Assembly (NCBI GenBank): GCA_000469685.2
Contig: LS997564.1
Span: forward strand, 26,650,459 to 26,714,458
Source of the DNA: Haemonchus contortus
Taxonomy: Eukaryota > Nematoda > Chromadorea > Rhabditida > Trichostrongylidae
Reading direction: 5' to 3'
Length of the DNA: 64,000 nt
Under the pieces are notes generated by a model. The model was given only the letters and a program-made list of their open reading frames with translations. It had not been told where the DNA came from and ran no database searches. Both the position numbers and the translations under genes were made by a program. Positions 1 through 12,933 of this stretch are shown in pieces (positions within the stretch are counted from its first letter, which is position 1; every line of letters starts with the position of its first letter).

Positions 1-3000
1 TTTCGGTAAATTAGTGAGCAATCGAAATTGTTCAGATCGAAAACTGATCTTTTTGTTGACAAAATATTATGTTTGTTGTTAATGGACCGCATTTCTATGT
101 ACTTCTTAGCATTTTATTCGTGACTGGTTTGCCCTTTATACAGAAACGTTTCCTTCACTATAAAAACATCAAGCACTTTGTCTTCGCGGTGCCAGAGATC
201 AATCTGGTGGAGAACATCTGATGAGATCTATGTACGTTCACGGAGTAATTGCTGCTACTGTTGACTATTGCACTGATTTTCCCATCGTTCCCAGTTAAAG
301 CCCCCAGGAATTCGGAGATTTTACCTCCCAGGAGCACTCCTTTCCTCATCTCCCACTTTGCATGACCGAAGTGATTCGGGCGTTTAATAGTCAGTCATAA
401 GTTTAGAAATTGACTCTATAATTTTAGAAAACGTTATTTGCCTCTTTCACTGGCAATCGCCTTTAACACCGATTTCGCAAAAGGCCTGCTCTACTGCAAT
501 CGAGAAATGTCATCTACAGTAATCCAGTCATTTGGAAGTATCTTTTTTGAGAATTTTTTTAGAATAGTTCAAATTTTGCATGCCTTTCAAAAGCTGCTTC
601 AGTAACTTCTTCGAGCAGGCCATTTGATATCCAAAAGTTACCGTGTTTAAACTGTCTAAATTTTCTTTTTAAATCTTTATTCTCGTCACCAATCACCACG
701 GAACGATGATGTTGTTGTTTTTGGCTGCTCAATTGCTGAATTGACTGGTTCATTAGCTCCCCAGATAAGTTCTGAGAATTCTTGAAGTCAGCATTCGATA
801 ATGATTTCCACTCTTAACAATTCGTCATGTAAGTAAGGTTTCGCCGTCAGGACGGCATGGAGGTTCCAACTGTTTCTAAAACATTTTATTGAATGGAACA
901 ATCATTCGTAGATCGATCACAACGGTTTTAGGAGAAAACTCATATGGATGGTGCTAAACTCTGGAAATCACGATCCATAACCCATTAGATTAGCGCACCA
1001 GACATCTCCTCTCGAAGGGCAGAACACTATCGTTTCCCTTACTATACGTTTAGCCTGGGAAGTGAGTAAAAATATTTTTTCTGCTCGACCAGTTTTACGA
1101 CCGATGAGCTGAACGAGATAAATGAATTGAGAAAGTTAGGTAAGTACAAGGTAGCGAACAAAAACAAGAACTGTTTAGAACGAATTTGCTGGGTAAACAA
1201 GAAAGGTATGGCCATTTAGTGGAACCACGTTGTAACCGTACTTAATTGTACATCATTTGTAGGCAAGGGCTAAATCCGGCTAAAGAGTGTTTTGCCCAGT
1301 ATCAGCGAAGGAAAGTACTGCTTGTCATCAGATTTTTCATTGACTACCTCTCTCTTCTCAATGGTTTTATCATCTTCTACCTCACAAGTAGCTCACTTCA
1401 AATTGAATACTCATTTTTCTCTGAATCACTATGAGCGACAGTCATCTTCAGCTTTTGTTTCTACCCATTTTGCTATGAACGGAGGCTTACAGTGGCATGT
1501 GGCACACTACCTCCCTCACCTGTGGCTTTGGGATCTAACCCCACACCAATTAAGTTCTCGTTTCTTCTAAGGACAGTTGCTAGGTACCAAAATCCTCTGG
1601 GAAATGCAAGTCCTGACTTGTACATCAGCTTATCACCGCATTCAGGCCCACGATTCTGAATGGAGGTGGAAATCTGGAGCTCATCCCAGAACGGGATTGA
1701 TAAAAAGCTTTGGTCGTTGTCCTTCACACTGTATATATTTTACCGACTCTTACACATGACCACTCTGCCTTGTTGCTCTTTTAGGAGATATCCGTTATTA
1801 GTCCCAAATGAAAAGGACTGGGTTCTTTATTGCTATGAACATTCTAAGTTGTCCAGCGATTAATAGAGTATCTTCCCTCTTGGGACAGAATTTTTTCTTA
1901 ACACTATTGTAGGTAAACTGAAATCGTCCGCCCCCCATGTACCCTTACTGCTGATTATTCGAAAAGGGTCATGCAAGCCTGGGCCCATGATGCATTCATT
2001 CAATACAACACATTCACTACAGTATCTAGCTTGAATTCCAATTTACTTCCCAAGCTCAAGTTTCCTGATTCTGACTCTCCATCTATTCGCAATATCAGCA
2101 TCAAATACTTTACTTTACTTGATGCAAACGATTGATATGTTCCAGCTATCTATTGCTCGAGTTACCCAATGGCTCAGTTTCGGTATGGCAGGCAGGTCGA
2201 TTGGGAGTCAAGTGTGTGGTGCATGTGTGGGTGTCCGTCCAGTCGTAGTTGGTGGTAAGAGCTACCGGCGCTCAGTCCCTTCCACTCGTCGATCTCGTCT
2301 TTTTTTTTCGCCTCATCACCTCTTCCAGTGTGCTGTCTCGCTCGACTCTATTCATGTACTATGTACATATGCATTCGACACACACCTATTGTGCGACCGA
2401 ATTCGCTCTCCATCTCCTACGCCTGCGACTGCGCCATTAGCAACCGCCACCGCCGCCACCGAGACTGTCGTCTTCTTCGAGACGATCTCTTCCAAACAAC
2501 AATCATCACCTCTAGTCGTCGGCTTCGCCTAGTCTTCTTCCATCTTTACGAAGGCAGGTTAAAGCGTTAGCGTACGAATTTCTATTGAAGTTGATTGAAA
2601 CTGCGCTTATCTTGATTCGGCAGAGAATGTTGGCACATCCTATGATATATTGAGGTGGTCGTAGTCTAGGAGTATGTTTAGCCCGTCATCATGGTGGGAA
2701 ATCAAGTAGGTCGAGGCTGTACCGCAGGGTTTCAAGGGTACAGAGCTTGCTCCTGTTTTTTAGTGCCGCTTTGCTAGGCTGCAATGCATGCATCTTCAGT
2801 TAAATATTACAGGACCATTCATAACTAGATTAACTTCTGAAAAATTGATAACTCATATCAGAACTGTTCTCGGGCAGATTTTCGAGAAAGTATTTGTAAT
2901 TCTAAATTTTTTATTTTTAGTCGCGATTATTGCTGGCTTATTGGGTACTGAAAACTTGAAGAGGCCAATGTCTTATTCTACAGGTGGCATCCTCTGTTCT

Positions 3001-4743
3001 GAACAAAGAAAAATGGGATTCGAAGCCCTGATTCTAGGCAATGCAGATACCAAGGGTATTAGCTCAGTTACGAGGGGTTTAGAACATTAACCCATACTGT
3101 AGCAAAAGCTCTGGCAGTGAGCCATATAATCAAGGATTTCCTGTTTTCTTATTTTCTGTAATTATTTCACTTTTCTATTATTGAAAAAAAAGTTTCCTAG
3201 GTTTTTCCGATCACTCACGATTCCATAATAACCTTGTTATGCGAGATTCAAGATTCACAAGTAAAGTGATTCCTTCAAATTGGTGGAACTCACTCAGGGG
3301 CAGAAAATAGGTTTGGGCCAAATTCAGTTCTAACATTACGTTGCTCGCCAAATGCAGTTATTATATGCTCTAATGGATTTTTGGGAGCTTCTCCTATTTG
3401 AATACTGTTATATTTTGATTTCTCGAAGTTCTATAGCCCTGAATACTGTTATATTTTGATTTCTCGAAGTTCTATAGCCCTTTTTCATTGGTTCATGAGG
3501 ACACCAATGAACCCTTCAAGGCCAAGAAAATGGTCAGAACGAAACATTTCCCTTGATATAGGTGGTCACTGCGAAAACCGTGTCTGAAAGGTTGGTGTTG
3601 ATGAAATTTGATGGCAAAATTGCATTCCATGCCAAAATGTTCAGAATGGCTCAATCGGTTTCTTTCAGAAATAACAGGTTCACAATGGCACATCTGAGGG
3701 GTTGTAAACTGAAGGCACAGCACTGTTTAGTCCCTGATTTGCACTGCACATTTAGCTTCCTACAAAAACGTCGGAACCCCATATGCCTATACAACAGGGA
3801 GAGAATACTTTTTGGTTTCGTTTGGGATGACTGTTTTCCTTTGAAAAGGTGGCTTCTCTCGACAAAAGCAGGAAGAACCGAGGCTAGGCGATGGGACGCG
3901 ACGGAACACTACAAACGTACTTGTATTCTTGATCATGTTTCCAGTGGTTTGGATGAGAAACTAGTCATAGGATTATGGAATTCTACACACCACCTTAAAC
4001 ATTATAAAGCCTATCTACGTCTGTCGTGCAAATTCAATTTCGCAGCATCCACTGACCACTGCATGATTACTTTGTGTTCGTTGGGTTAATCAATCTACGA
4101 AAACTTCCTAAAGGTTGAATTGAGGGTCTCTACTAGCTGTGAAGGGCTTACTTCTTAGATGCTGGCTAGTAGTTGGTTTAGCGATATTTTCTGACAATGG
4201 TGGTGAACTGTAACCAAAATGTGTAACCTCGAACGGGGTTCAACCCGTGCATTCGCTTTTTTAATAGTGGGCTATCGGACATAAGGGAGTCAGGCGGTAG
4301 TGCTAAGTAGATTTCACCGGATTTAAAAGCTGCAACAGGGCAGTTCACTCGGACAGTGGATCGACAGCCTTCATCAAGGTACTCAGCCCGTAGCCTCCTC
4401 CCGTTCATTCACCCGCTGTCATCGCGCATCAATCAGGCAACCTGTATTTCTGTCGTCTTATCACATCTTTTCATCGAGTGCAAATGAGCGTGTCAAATGC
4501 GTACGACGACGGCGACGGACCGGGCCACAAGAGGCACTCGCGCCGTGTCCATTAGGAGATGACGGTCACCACGACACATCGCACTCTCCCGTCAAAGGAT
4601 GAATCGTTGATCATCAGCTATTACCGATGCTAGGCGACTGTCGTCTCCGTCAGATCACGAGGTAATTTTTTCTAATGTATTTTCAAGTTTCCAAGAGTAG
4701 GAGCTCTGACTCCCAGGTAGGCTTCACAATCAGAAATGTAGAA
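1..4743. other. Intergenic sequence without recognised genes
   Basis: No frame resembles a known family. Contents: a GC/CpG-rich island at about 2170-2560 whose plus strand becomes pyrimidine-rich and ends in a GGCAG|GTTAAAG donor-like site, a 41-bp tandem duplication, and a 175-codon plus-strand frame (3562-4089) with no recognisable domain and no flanking splice signals, which I do not accept as a gene. A second CpG-rich patch sits at about 4490-4650. Confidence 0.5.
3400..3481. repeat. Exact tandem duplication, 2 x 41 bp
   Basis: The unit starting GAATACTGTTATATTTTGAT and ending TATAGCCCT is present twice without mismatch (3400-3440 and 3441-3481), so it is recent, or possibly an assembly artefact. 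Confidence 0.95.
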
Positions 4744-4745
4744 TA

Positions 4746-5143
4746 CTGTAACTTTACCGGTGCTTTGCGGAAATGCATCACGTACTTCTTACCTGGGGAC
4801 CATAAAATTGATTTTTTCAGATAGAGAATACATGTCTAGCAATGTTGTAGGCTACAGTGAAGGCTTCAGATTGCTGTACCCACTGAACGAACTATTTTAC
4901 TTGCTCCAGTGGAATTCAGAGTTACTGGAGTTGCGTTAGGCGTCAGAAGGACATCTGTAAGACCTCCTAGTTCATTCTAGCTACTAGATATTCTAACTGC
5001 AACCTTATGAGATCTGTAATGCTCTAATATGTACCCTACAATATTGCTGATTATGTTTTCCCAATCTGGGGGAGAATTTCAATTTCATGGTCCCTGGGCA
5101 AGAAGTAGGTGATGCGTTCCACATTACAGCGGTTTCGTTACAG
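4746..5143. mobile_element. Palindromic MITE, Tc1/mariner type (TA-flanked)
   Basis: Both ends read CTGTAAC in inverted orientation and are flanked by TA (4744-4745 and 5144-5145). The terminal inverted repeats extend for roughly 110 bp with scattered mismatches: left CGTACTTCTTACCTGGGGAC pairs with the complement of GTCCCTGGGCAAGAAGTAGG on the right. There is no transposase ORF inside. Structure and TA duplication are seen; superfamily assignment is inferred. Confidence 0.75.
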
Positions 5144-6799
5144 TACCTCTGCTGCTGACTGGTTACAAAAGAAGTCTACTTATGTATATTTGCATAACTA
5201 CACATTAGAACTCTATGCCTTCACGATTAGCTAGCGATAAGAGACCTTTGTCCTTTCCGTCTAGGAGCCTCGCTAATACAGAAAGTGAGTGGCAAATTTG
5301 TCTTTCTTCTTTTCTTCCTAGTAGCCTCATAGCCTGTGATAAGAAATATTACGGTACCGCAACGGTCCTGAGTGGAAGAAACGACAATTCGATGTTCTAG
5401 AACATACTTAGGTTCGTGACTGAATCGATCGAATTACTCATGTACTTTTTTGAGATAGTTAAACAACACAATGTAACCGTTTCCAACTTCCAACAGGGCA
5501 AGTCAATAAACGAGGGAGGGGGGAGGGGGGAGCAGGTGACGAACCAAAAGTTCCCATAATAGTACGTAATGGTCCTTAAAGAAGCTGTTCATTAGTTTTG
5601 CAAAGAATACTTGCTACTCCCAGTACATAATTTACCGCTACGTACTACCAAAACGAAAAAAAAAACTTCAAAAAACTTTGAGAAAAGTCTCCCGGTGGTC
5701 GATTTTCGGTTATATTTATATCTCTTCCTTATTTATCGTTTAATTATTAATATCTACTTTCACCATGCGGAAGGGCAAAAAATTTCGAGGAGGAACCGGC
5801 TGACTTAATAAAAAACTAACATTTAATCAGACTGATTATTTTAGCAAAAGTGAAGTCAGCATTATCAAATCCGTTTGATGAAAATGGTTACCCGATGATT
5901 GGGCTACCAATGAGATATAATTTTTGAGAGGGCGTTTCGAAAGTCCGACTTCCTTTTCCACAGGTCCTACTCAGGACCTATTTTGATAATTTCTCAGGCA
6001 CATTAGGGACTTTGGAGCTTTGTTTGTCTTTCACCAGTTCTCCGATGGAAATTTGCGATTAACTAGGAAATGACCTCTAGTTGCATTTTACGACTCCACG
6101 CACGTCCACTAAGCGTAATTCGTTCGGTTAATTGGAGGCTGAACGACTCTATCTCAGAGCTCTTTTCAGATAGTTCACTCCGTAGAACAGTCTTAAAGTT
6201 TTATTTCGTACTGATCCAGCCGATCTGGGTAGAGGGATTGACCTGCTGGAAGAAATAAGGCCCAGGAAGTAAAAATGAGGGGAGACAACGGGTGTCGTGT
6301 GTCGGACTTTAGACTCTTCTGGTGGTTGAAGTTCACTGGTCAGCAGATGTTTTGAGCCACCATAATTAGAACCAGATATAATACTACCGTTAATGTTTTT
6401 TTTTGGAATGGGACCAAAGTTTTTTCAGGAACATGGAAGACTTTATCCTGAGACTCAGTATCTTCCGGGCTCCTCGAAGGTGTGGAAATCATTCGAAGAG
6501 ATAGCGATTCCAATGGCTCATTCTATTGGCTGCTATCATACGACTACAGTAGAACGTCTGTGACCGCTTTTTTAACCCAATTAACTGATGACTTGTCATT
6601 GCTTCAAGGAAGTTCGGTAGAACTACTAGTAGAGCGCTTCAAGTAGATCGGGTAGGGGCTTGTTTTGGTTCAAAATAGACAATTCTTTCCCCTACAGCTG
6701 CTAAGTGCACTTGGTTTCAAAAATCCTGTGAAAAAGGTTTCGGGATTTTTGTGAAGCTCATAATCCTATTATAATTAAACATTATTATTTACAACCGAG

Positions 6800-7420
6800 A
6801 AGAAGTTCACGAATCCGCTGATAGTGAAACCCACCATGGCAGCGACCGATGACGCTCCCCGCTGATACCGTAACCACGGGCAGGCGGACCGCGAGATTGG
6901 GAGATTTGGCATTGGCTAGCGATTGTCGCATGGGCGTGGCCAGGATTGGGAAAGGGTGGTGGGTGCTGTTGCGAATGGTGACGAGATGACAAATTGGAAA
7001 ATTGGTGACCGTGGGGCGGACTGCATAAAAGGCGCGTTTGTGGTGACGATTCGGCCGATCGGTCGGGTGCGACTGCAACGACGACGACGCTGCCGTGCAG
7101 TGCCTAAGTGGGACTGTCGGGGGCGATCGCACCTGTGCGTACGTACATCACCTTCACCTCTCAGTCCCGAAGGAAAAGGGGGGGGGGACTGGTTGTTCCG
7201 CCGCTCCGCCCGCTCGCCCGCATACACACACTCACCTTCTTCGCACTCTTTTCAACACGTCTCAGCCCTCGTTCGACCTCCACTCCAACCATCTTCACAC
7301 AGACCTCTTATTACATGCCATCTACCGCCACAACAGTGGTTGTTGTGTCCGGATGTCTGGTTAATGACTGTGGAACTTGTTTTTCGACTATGTGCATGTT
7401 TCAAGATCAGATAAGATTAT
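6800..7420 (+). promoter_or_regulatory. Orphan GC-rich island with TATA-like element
   Basis: A CpG-rich block with CATAAAAGG at about 7023-7031, GC-rich sequence downstream, a GTACGT donor-like site at 7137 and a C/T-rich stretch to 7330. It looks like a plus-strand promoter and first exon, but no downstream coding exon can be tied to it. Confidence 0.3.
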
Positions 7421-7543
7421 AAGCCTATTTTCTTCCACAACTTCCCATTTCCTTCCATTCCCAAACCATGATTTCGTCTCCATCTTGAATTCATTGTTCT
7501 TTCTTCACGTATACCATACCAACCTACAATGTGGATACGGTAG

Positions 7544-7604
7544 CTGAAGAGAGCCGTCCGTTGACAGTTCACTATGGACGCTGTCATGGAGTCGCTCTCT
7601 TCAG
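7544..7604. repeat. Imperfect 61-nt stem-loop
   Basis: Outer stem CTGAAGAGAGC/GCTCTCTTCAG (11 bp), an internal loop, inner stem TGACAG/CTGTCA and a 13-nt terminal loop. Confidence 0.6.
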
Positions 7605-9496
7605 ACTCCTAGATCCCTGAACTTTTCCACCTTGAAAGCTTTTCTTCATCTTCTCCGATTCTTTCCATAATTTTGCAACTCATGTTCTCGAAACTCTGAA
7701 ATGGTCAACATCTCCTCCGCCGCCCTTCTGAAAGGTTTCATTGAACGCCATTAGAAAATTACGGTAGCCACTGGCGTGGAAAATCGATGGGCAGAAGTGA
7801 GAGCGAAGGCATAAGGATAGTTGTTGCGTTTGCGAAGGAAAACAGTCAATCACGGTAAGGTGTGAATCAGGTAACACAGTTTTCTTTGATTTATTATAGT
7901 TTCAATTCCTAAAACATCAACTAGGAACGGGAAAGGGGGAAGCGAAAGCGAATGTAGTTCTTTAGTGCAAATGGGCCTAACGATTCAACTTTTACTGCAC
8001 TTGATATTACTTCTGCCAAGCGAGCAAGAAGATGACTAGCAGAACCTGCCTCAACTCTGATACATGTTCAATTATCAATCCAGTCATTTTGCAAAAAAAA
8101 TGTATGTTTGGGAGGAGCCCTGAGGATTCACACCGAAAGCCAGGGTCTGAGTCCATGGGTTAAACAGTATTCTATTTGATATTCATCTCCGGAGCAAGGA
8201 AGTGAATCGTGGAGGGGGAGGGGGTCAACGGGAGGAGAGGGAGAGGTGAATGTTAGTTGGTTTAGCGGAGACATACATTACAGGGCATTACATCAAAAAT
8301 CACTCAACACTAGACTTTTTGTGGAGTTTTGAAAAAGGAACCCTTGCTGAACATTTTTTCTTTTCTTTGTAATGACTGAATTTATTTTCAGAAATACTTC
8401 TAGGTTTCTTTCAAATGGACTTTTTTGCTAAAGTGCTCCAGGAACCAGATTTCACACTTGACGAAATCTTAATCTACTTCCCATGTCGCAGGTATTAATC
8501 AAGCAACATAGTAAGTTGAAGAATAGTATTTTCTTTCTTCCAATATTCATATTATTTTGCAGGAACGGCTTCATAAAAAAGCGGTTTCACTCCATAGGAT
8601 TAAAACCACACTGGTCAATTTCATTTTGCTCGGTCTTCAAAATAGTTGAAAAGGCAAAGAAGAAAATAATTTTTGAAATTAGAAATCTCTTTCTTGCAGA
8701 GTTTTATGGTTTTTCTTTACAAAAATCATAAGCGAGCGAAGCTCTGGGGGTACAAATGAGGGCAGGACTTGGAGTTTTTTTCAGCTTCCGAAGAAAATTG
8801 ATCTGATGTACTTGATGCCACTGTAAAGTTATCCTCAATTTTTTCCCTCTCGAACATGGTTTCAGAATTTATCCCAGAAAGAGGCCGTATTAGAGCTCCT
8901 CATTAAGGACAGTACGTGTCAAATCCCGAAACCATGCTTTCTCATGTCACTCATACAAGCAAACTAATTGTATGATGAATAGCCTTACTTCGAGTGTTTT
9001 TTGCGGATGGGGTTATTAGATTGACTTGAACAAATTAGCCTCTCACCCTTTGCTCTGCCATGTAAAAATTGTCGTTGTGAAAAAGACAGAGGTTATGGTA
9101 ATTTGAGTAAATGTATGCCCTGTGGTACCACTACTCCGATGGCTGCTTTACGCTGATTATTTAAGGAGGTGCAAAGCTGGAAGGGAAGTTAAGGTTAGGC
9201 TGTTGGGTCCAGAGGTTGCAGGTCCCATCCAACCTCTTCCAATTCCTCGATTCGGTATACAAGAGCAAAAGCGCTTTAAGTCACTGCCAACTTCGCCTCT
9301 AAGCGACTACCGATATATCGGTTTTTGACGATTCCATTAATTCAGGGTTTCCGTCACTCGCCAGTTCGCTTGAAATGAGCGAAAGTATAGATCAAAGGAT
9401 ACAAGATGCTAGGGAAATATCGGTGAAAATTTTCAGGACCACTGAAATTCAATCTCTTAACATTTTGGCTAGTTCATCAAAAACTAATCAACTACC

Positions 9497-9750
9497 ATGG
9501 TGTAATGGTAAGTGGGGTAAAAGTGCGTACCTTCACATACGCGTGGTCGATGCCGGTTCGATGCTGGCCTAGGCCAACCAAGCTTCCATCATACTGGGTT
9601 CGGTTAGTGTTAGTTGCTTCCAGATTTGTTTAGGAGGGTAAAAGTACTAACTTGTACAGTGGTTAGCCAATGCAAGTCATTGTGTAGGTCACATACGCCA
9701 TACAATACGCTACTACGATCTGAACGGAATTCGATTGCAAGGCGCATCTT
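9497..9750 (+). mobile_element. tRNA-derived SINE copy
   Basis: The head has a tRNA-like A box (GGTGTAATGGTAAGTGG) and B box (CGGTTCGATGC). The body is shared with other copies: CCTAGGCCAACCAAGC, AGGAGGGTAAAAGTACTAACTTG, CAAGTCATTGTGTAGG and a 3' CTACGATCTGAACGGAATTCGA. Confidence 0.7.
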
Positions 9751-12518
9751 TAAACGGTATCAACTCCAAAAATAAACCAAAGTGGCGAATGTTCCCCATT
9801 TTCAGCTTTTTCTGAATAATCTTTGGGAAAGCTGTACGTTTACAGCCTCTCAATCTCACACGAGAAATCACACGTTTTAGTTTTCGTCAGCAAAGACTCG
9901 AAGGGAATAGGCAGGACGATTTGGAGAGGCGAATACGGAAGTAAAGGTGTTAGTAAATTGTCGAGCATTGGTGTCCATGAAACAAAAAATCAGAAACTTT
10001 ATGGAGAATTCTTTTCACGCCTTTAAATTTTGGATTTGTACAAAATGCTCGGCGATTTCATCCTTTTGCTGTCAAACTCAATCCAACGCCATCACCATAT
10101 TCTTAGATCCAATGTCGCTTTTCTGATTTATGCTCTCATCATGGTTCGTTTTGCTTTTAGCAGAGGGTTGCGAATTCACAGGGGGTGGAACTCTTATGTT
10201 CCGAAGCTATCTGCATTGTGTCTCTACCGCTCGCCTTTTTGCTGGGAACCGCGCAACCATTTGTCTTATTAGTCGATTTCCCTTTCTATTACGAAGGGCA
10301 GGAACGATATATGCTCTTTATGTGAAGGGAAATTATTTACTCTTAGGATTACTTTATGGTAGTAGCTCTGTTTATCAGATGAGTGTTATCTTGCATTGGC
10401 TCATCTCGCCTCACGCAGACATTCTGCTTCAAGTGAATGCTTGAAGTGTCTGTAGTGCAGTAGTCAGATACGATGATTTCTCCTAGTTCGAAAACGGAGG
10501 CCAACTGGGGAATAATGTATCCTGATGTTTCTCGGCTTCATGCCTGTGAATATGGGGCAGCAAAATTCTGATTCGTACACCGTCTTCTTTGTCTAATCCA
10601 AATGGAAAGCCATGTGCCTAAAAAGATCACTCATCACCACAGCTCGACCGTAACCGCCGTATCTTTTTTAAAACTGCGAGCAACAGTATGACGATGAAGG
10701 ATCCCCTCAATCACAACTGACCTGAATTATATCCAAACTAACCTGAATTATAACCAGGGTTTTCCTCACGGGCCTTCCTTGTTAGGCAAAATGCATGCAC
10801 CTTTCCAGGGCCTTCCATGACGCGTTTTGGCATGATTGTAAAATCTTAAGAGGCTTTCGCCTTTGGCTTCAGAATCTCAGTTGCGTTTGAATGCGTATTG
10901 GCTCCATACTACTCGTGAAGGCTAGTCGTTGCATGTGATAATGTTCCATTCTGCAAGATCAATCTAATTCCGATAAACTGATCTCGGAGGAATGAACAGT
11001 TCGTTAAGGTTGGGCAGGTCCTGAATTGACCCTCCTCTTTTGCTTTCAGTATACCTTCAATCCACTGAGTATTTGCTTAATGTGAGTTTGGGAGGTGAGG
11101 CTTTTTTCGATCTATACTTCTGGTGACCGTACCTTGCAAACAGAGAGATGCTTGTGTTGTCTGATAAAGAAATCTTCTGAATCTCTCGACTTTGCACCTT
11201 AATCATTTTGGTTCAGATTGATTAAATTGCAAAGTTAACGGTCAAAGTCTTGTGAAAAGCTTTTCTTAGGCGCGCCATTGTTAAAGCACTAATCACCCCA
11301 CTTTATTCGCCTAACTGGGATTTCTTCTCTAAAACCAATGAAAAGTATTAAAAGCTCATCCTAATTATTTCTCGAAAAAATGGCGTGAGTTTTTCTGTCA
11401 CCTCTTTCTGTTCTTAGCATCATCACATGCTCATAGGACTTACCGATTTGGGCCCGGGCTGGTTTGTTGGATTACCATGAAGTTATTGAAAACTGTGGTT
11501 AAAAAGAGCTGAGGGTGAAAGATTGAGGAAAGTGTAGGTACATCGCCCGCACAGCTTCTCAGTGCTTATACCCCAGTCAGGGACGATTGCGTAAAGAATC
11601 CCAAAAAATATCTCATCAAAGTCAGCCGGTAACTGGGTGGGAGTGGATGGTTCATACTGCTACTTTGGGCCATGCTGCATACTTCGTTTCACAGTCCTAC
11701 GCAGTTCTGAAAGCAAACAAATATCCTAAAAACTACCAAATAACTGAGAAAGCATCACTTTATCCTCGTCCTTGAATTGGACTGCTTTGAGCTGGTTCTA
11801 CTCAGCAAGAGGGGCACGTAGGAGAATAGCATAACCAGATCGAATTTCTTGAACAGATCGTATTGGAAAAAGTGATCAGGCCCTTGTTTACTTTGACGCT
11901 TACCTCACCAGAGTTTTGTTTAGTTAGTGGGTATACAATCTGAACAAAGTGAGACCTAGAAGCAGCTGTCGGCGACGAATTTCTGAGAATGATTCCTCTT
12001 AAATACCTCCCACAATCTCGTGGAGCAGATAGTTCATCGGTAATGTATTATAATTCCAGTGCGACATTCCTTCAAGAGAGTACAAAACAGGAGATGGTGT
12101 TCGAAGGAGTAGCATCAGAAAAAGATCGGTCTGCAGCAGTTTCTACAACCTTTCGGCGAACCTTTTTTCCCTGCAGAGCACCAGATAACAACTACGACGT
12201 CTTCACCTTGGAAAGGACAATCGGCTTTGCTCCTAGTCAGTTCAAGGGCTAAGAGACTGACTGTACTTGTTCTCCTTGAAACTTTACTCATCTCATACCA
12301 AGGCTCTCTACGAATCAAGGCAATTAGCGTTCAACAAATTCTTCTATATGCAAGCAATGTTGAACCACATTTATTTCTATGAAGAAGAGCTTTCAAGGAA
12401 ACATATCCTCATCAACTAGGAAGTTACAAACCAGTCCTGGGAATGCGAGATTCGATATTCTCTCACAGTGCCTAAGCTTTCGAAATTCTCATTCTTCCAA
12501 CCTCGATAAGGTTGAGAC

Positions 12519-12933
12519 GGTGAAAATGTAGTTGGGGGGGGGGGGGCCACCTATCACAATGTCGGTATATCAAGAAATGAACTCAATGAAACGCGTTATG
12601 TCGTGTTGTATCACGGACATGCCAGTTTTTACATAAAGGCTCTCGTAGGGAAGGAGCACCGCGGTGGGCGAGTTTTCTTTCTTTTTTTTTTCTTTTTTCT
12701 GCAGGTGGTAATCATCCCAGCCGCCCAGGTGCTCCTACCCTACCTAGGCTTATTTGGTAAACTAAATTTCCTTAGCTGAAACCGCATAAAAGAGTGCAGG
12801 TGGTCGGTTCCCATATTCCTCTACGCATCCGATACAATGCTGATATAACAAGGGGTAACACGTTCGACTGAGTTCATTTCTTGATATACCGACATTGTGA
12901 TAGGTACCCCCCCCCCCCAACTACATTTTCACC
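12519..12933. mobile_element. 415-bp MITE with long inverted repeats and 9-bp target-site duplication
   Basis: Ends are GGTGAAAATGTAGTTGGGG and its complement. Each arm carries a G13/C12 homopolymer followed by CCTATCACAATGTCGGTATA and further matching sequence to about 75 bp, with weaker pairing beyond. The element is flanked by the perfect direct repeat GGTTGAGAC at 12510-12518 and 12934-12942. Long inverted repeats with a 9-bp duplication are typical of Mutator-like (MULE) elements, but the family is inferred. No coding capacity. Confidence 0.88.

Noticed and set aside
2119..2570. Overlapping frames in a GC-rich patch (137, 63 and 80 codons)
   Set aside because: Three frames open at once in the same GC-rich DNA indicates stop-codon depletion by composition rather than coding.
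3562..4089. 175-codon plus-strand open frame
   Set aside because: No domain, signal peptide or splice context; amino-acid composition looks random. Frames of this size are expected occasionally in 64 kb.
6785..7422. Several 60-163 codon frames on both strands
   Set aside because: All coincide with the CpG-rich island; none has family resemblance. Kept only as a regulatory candidate.
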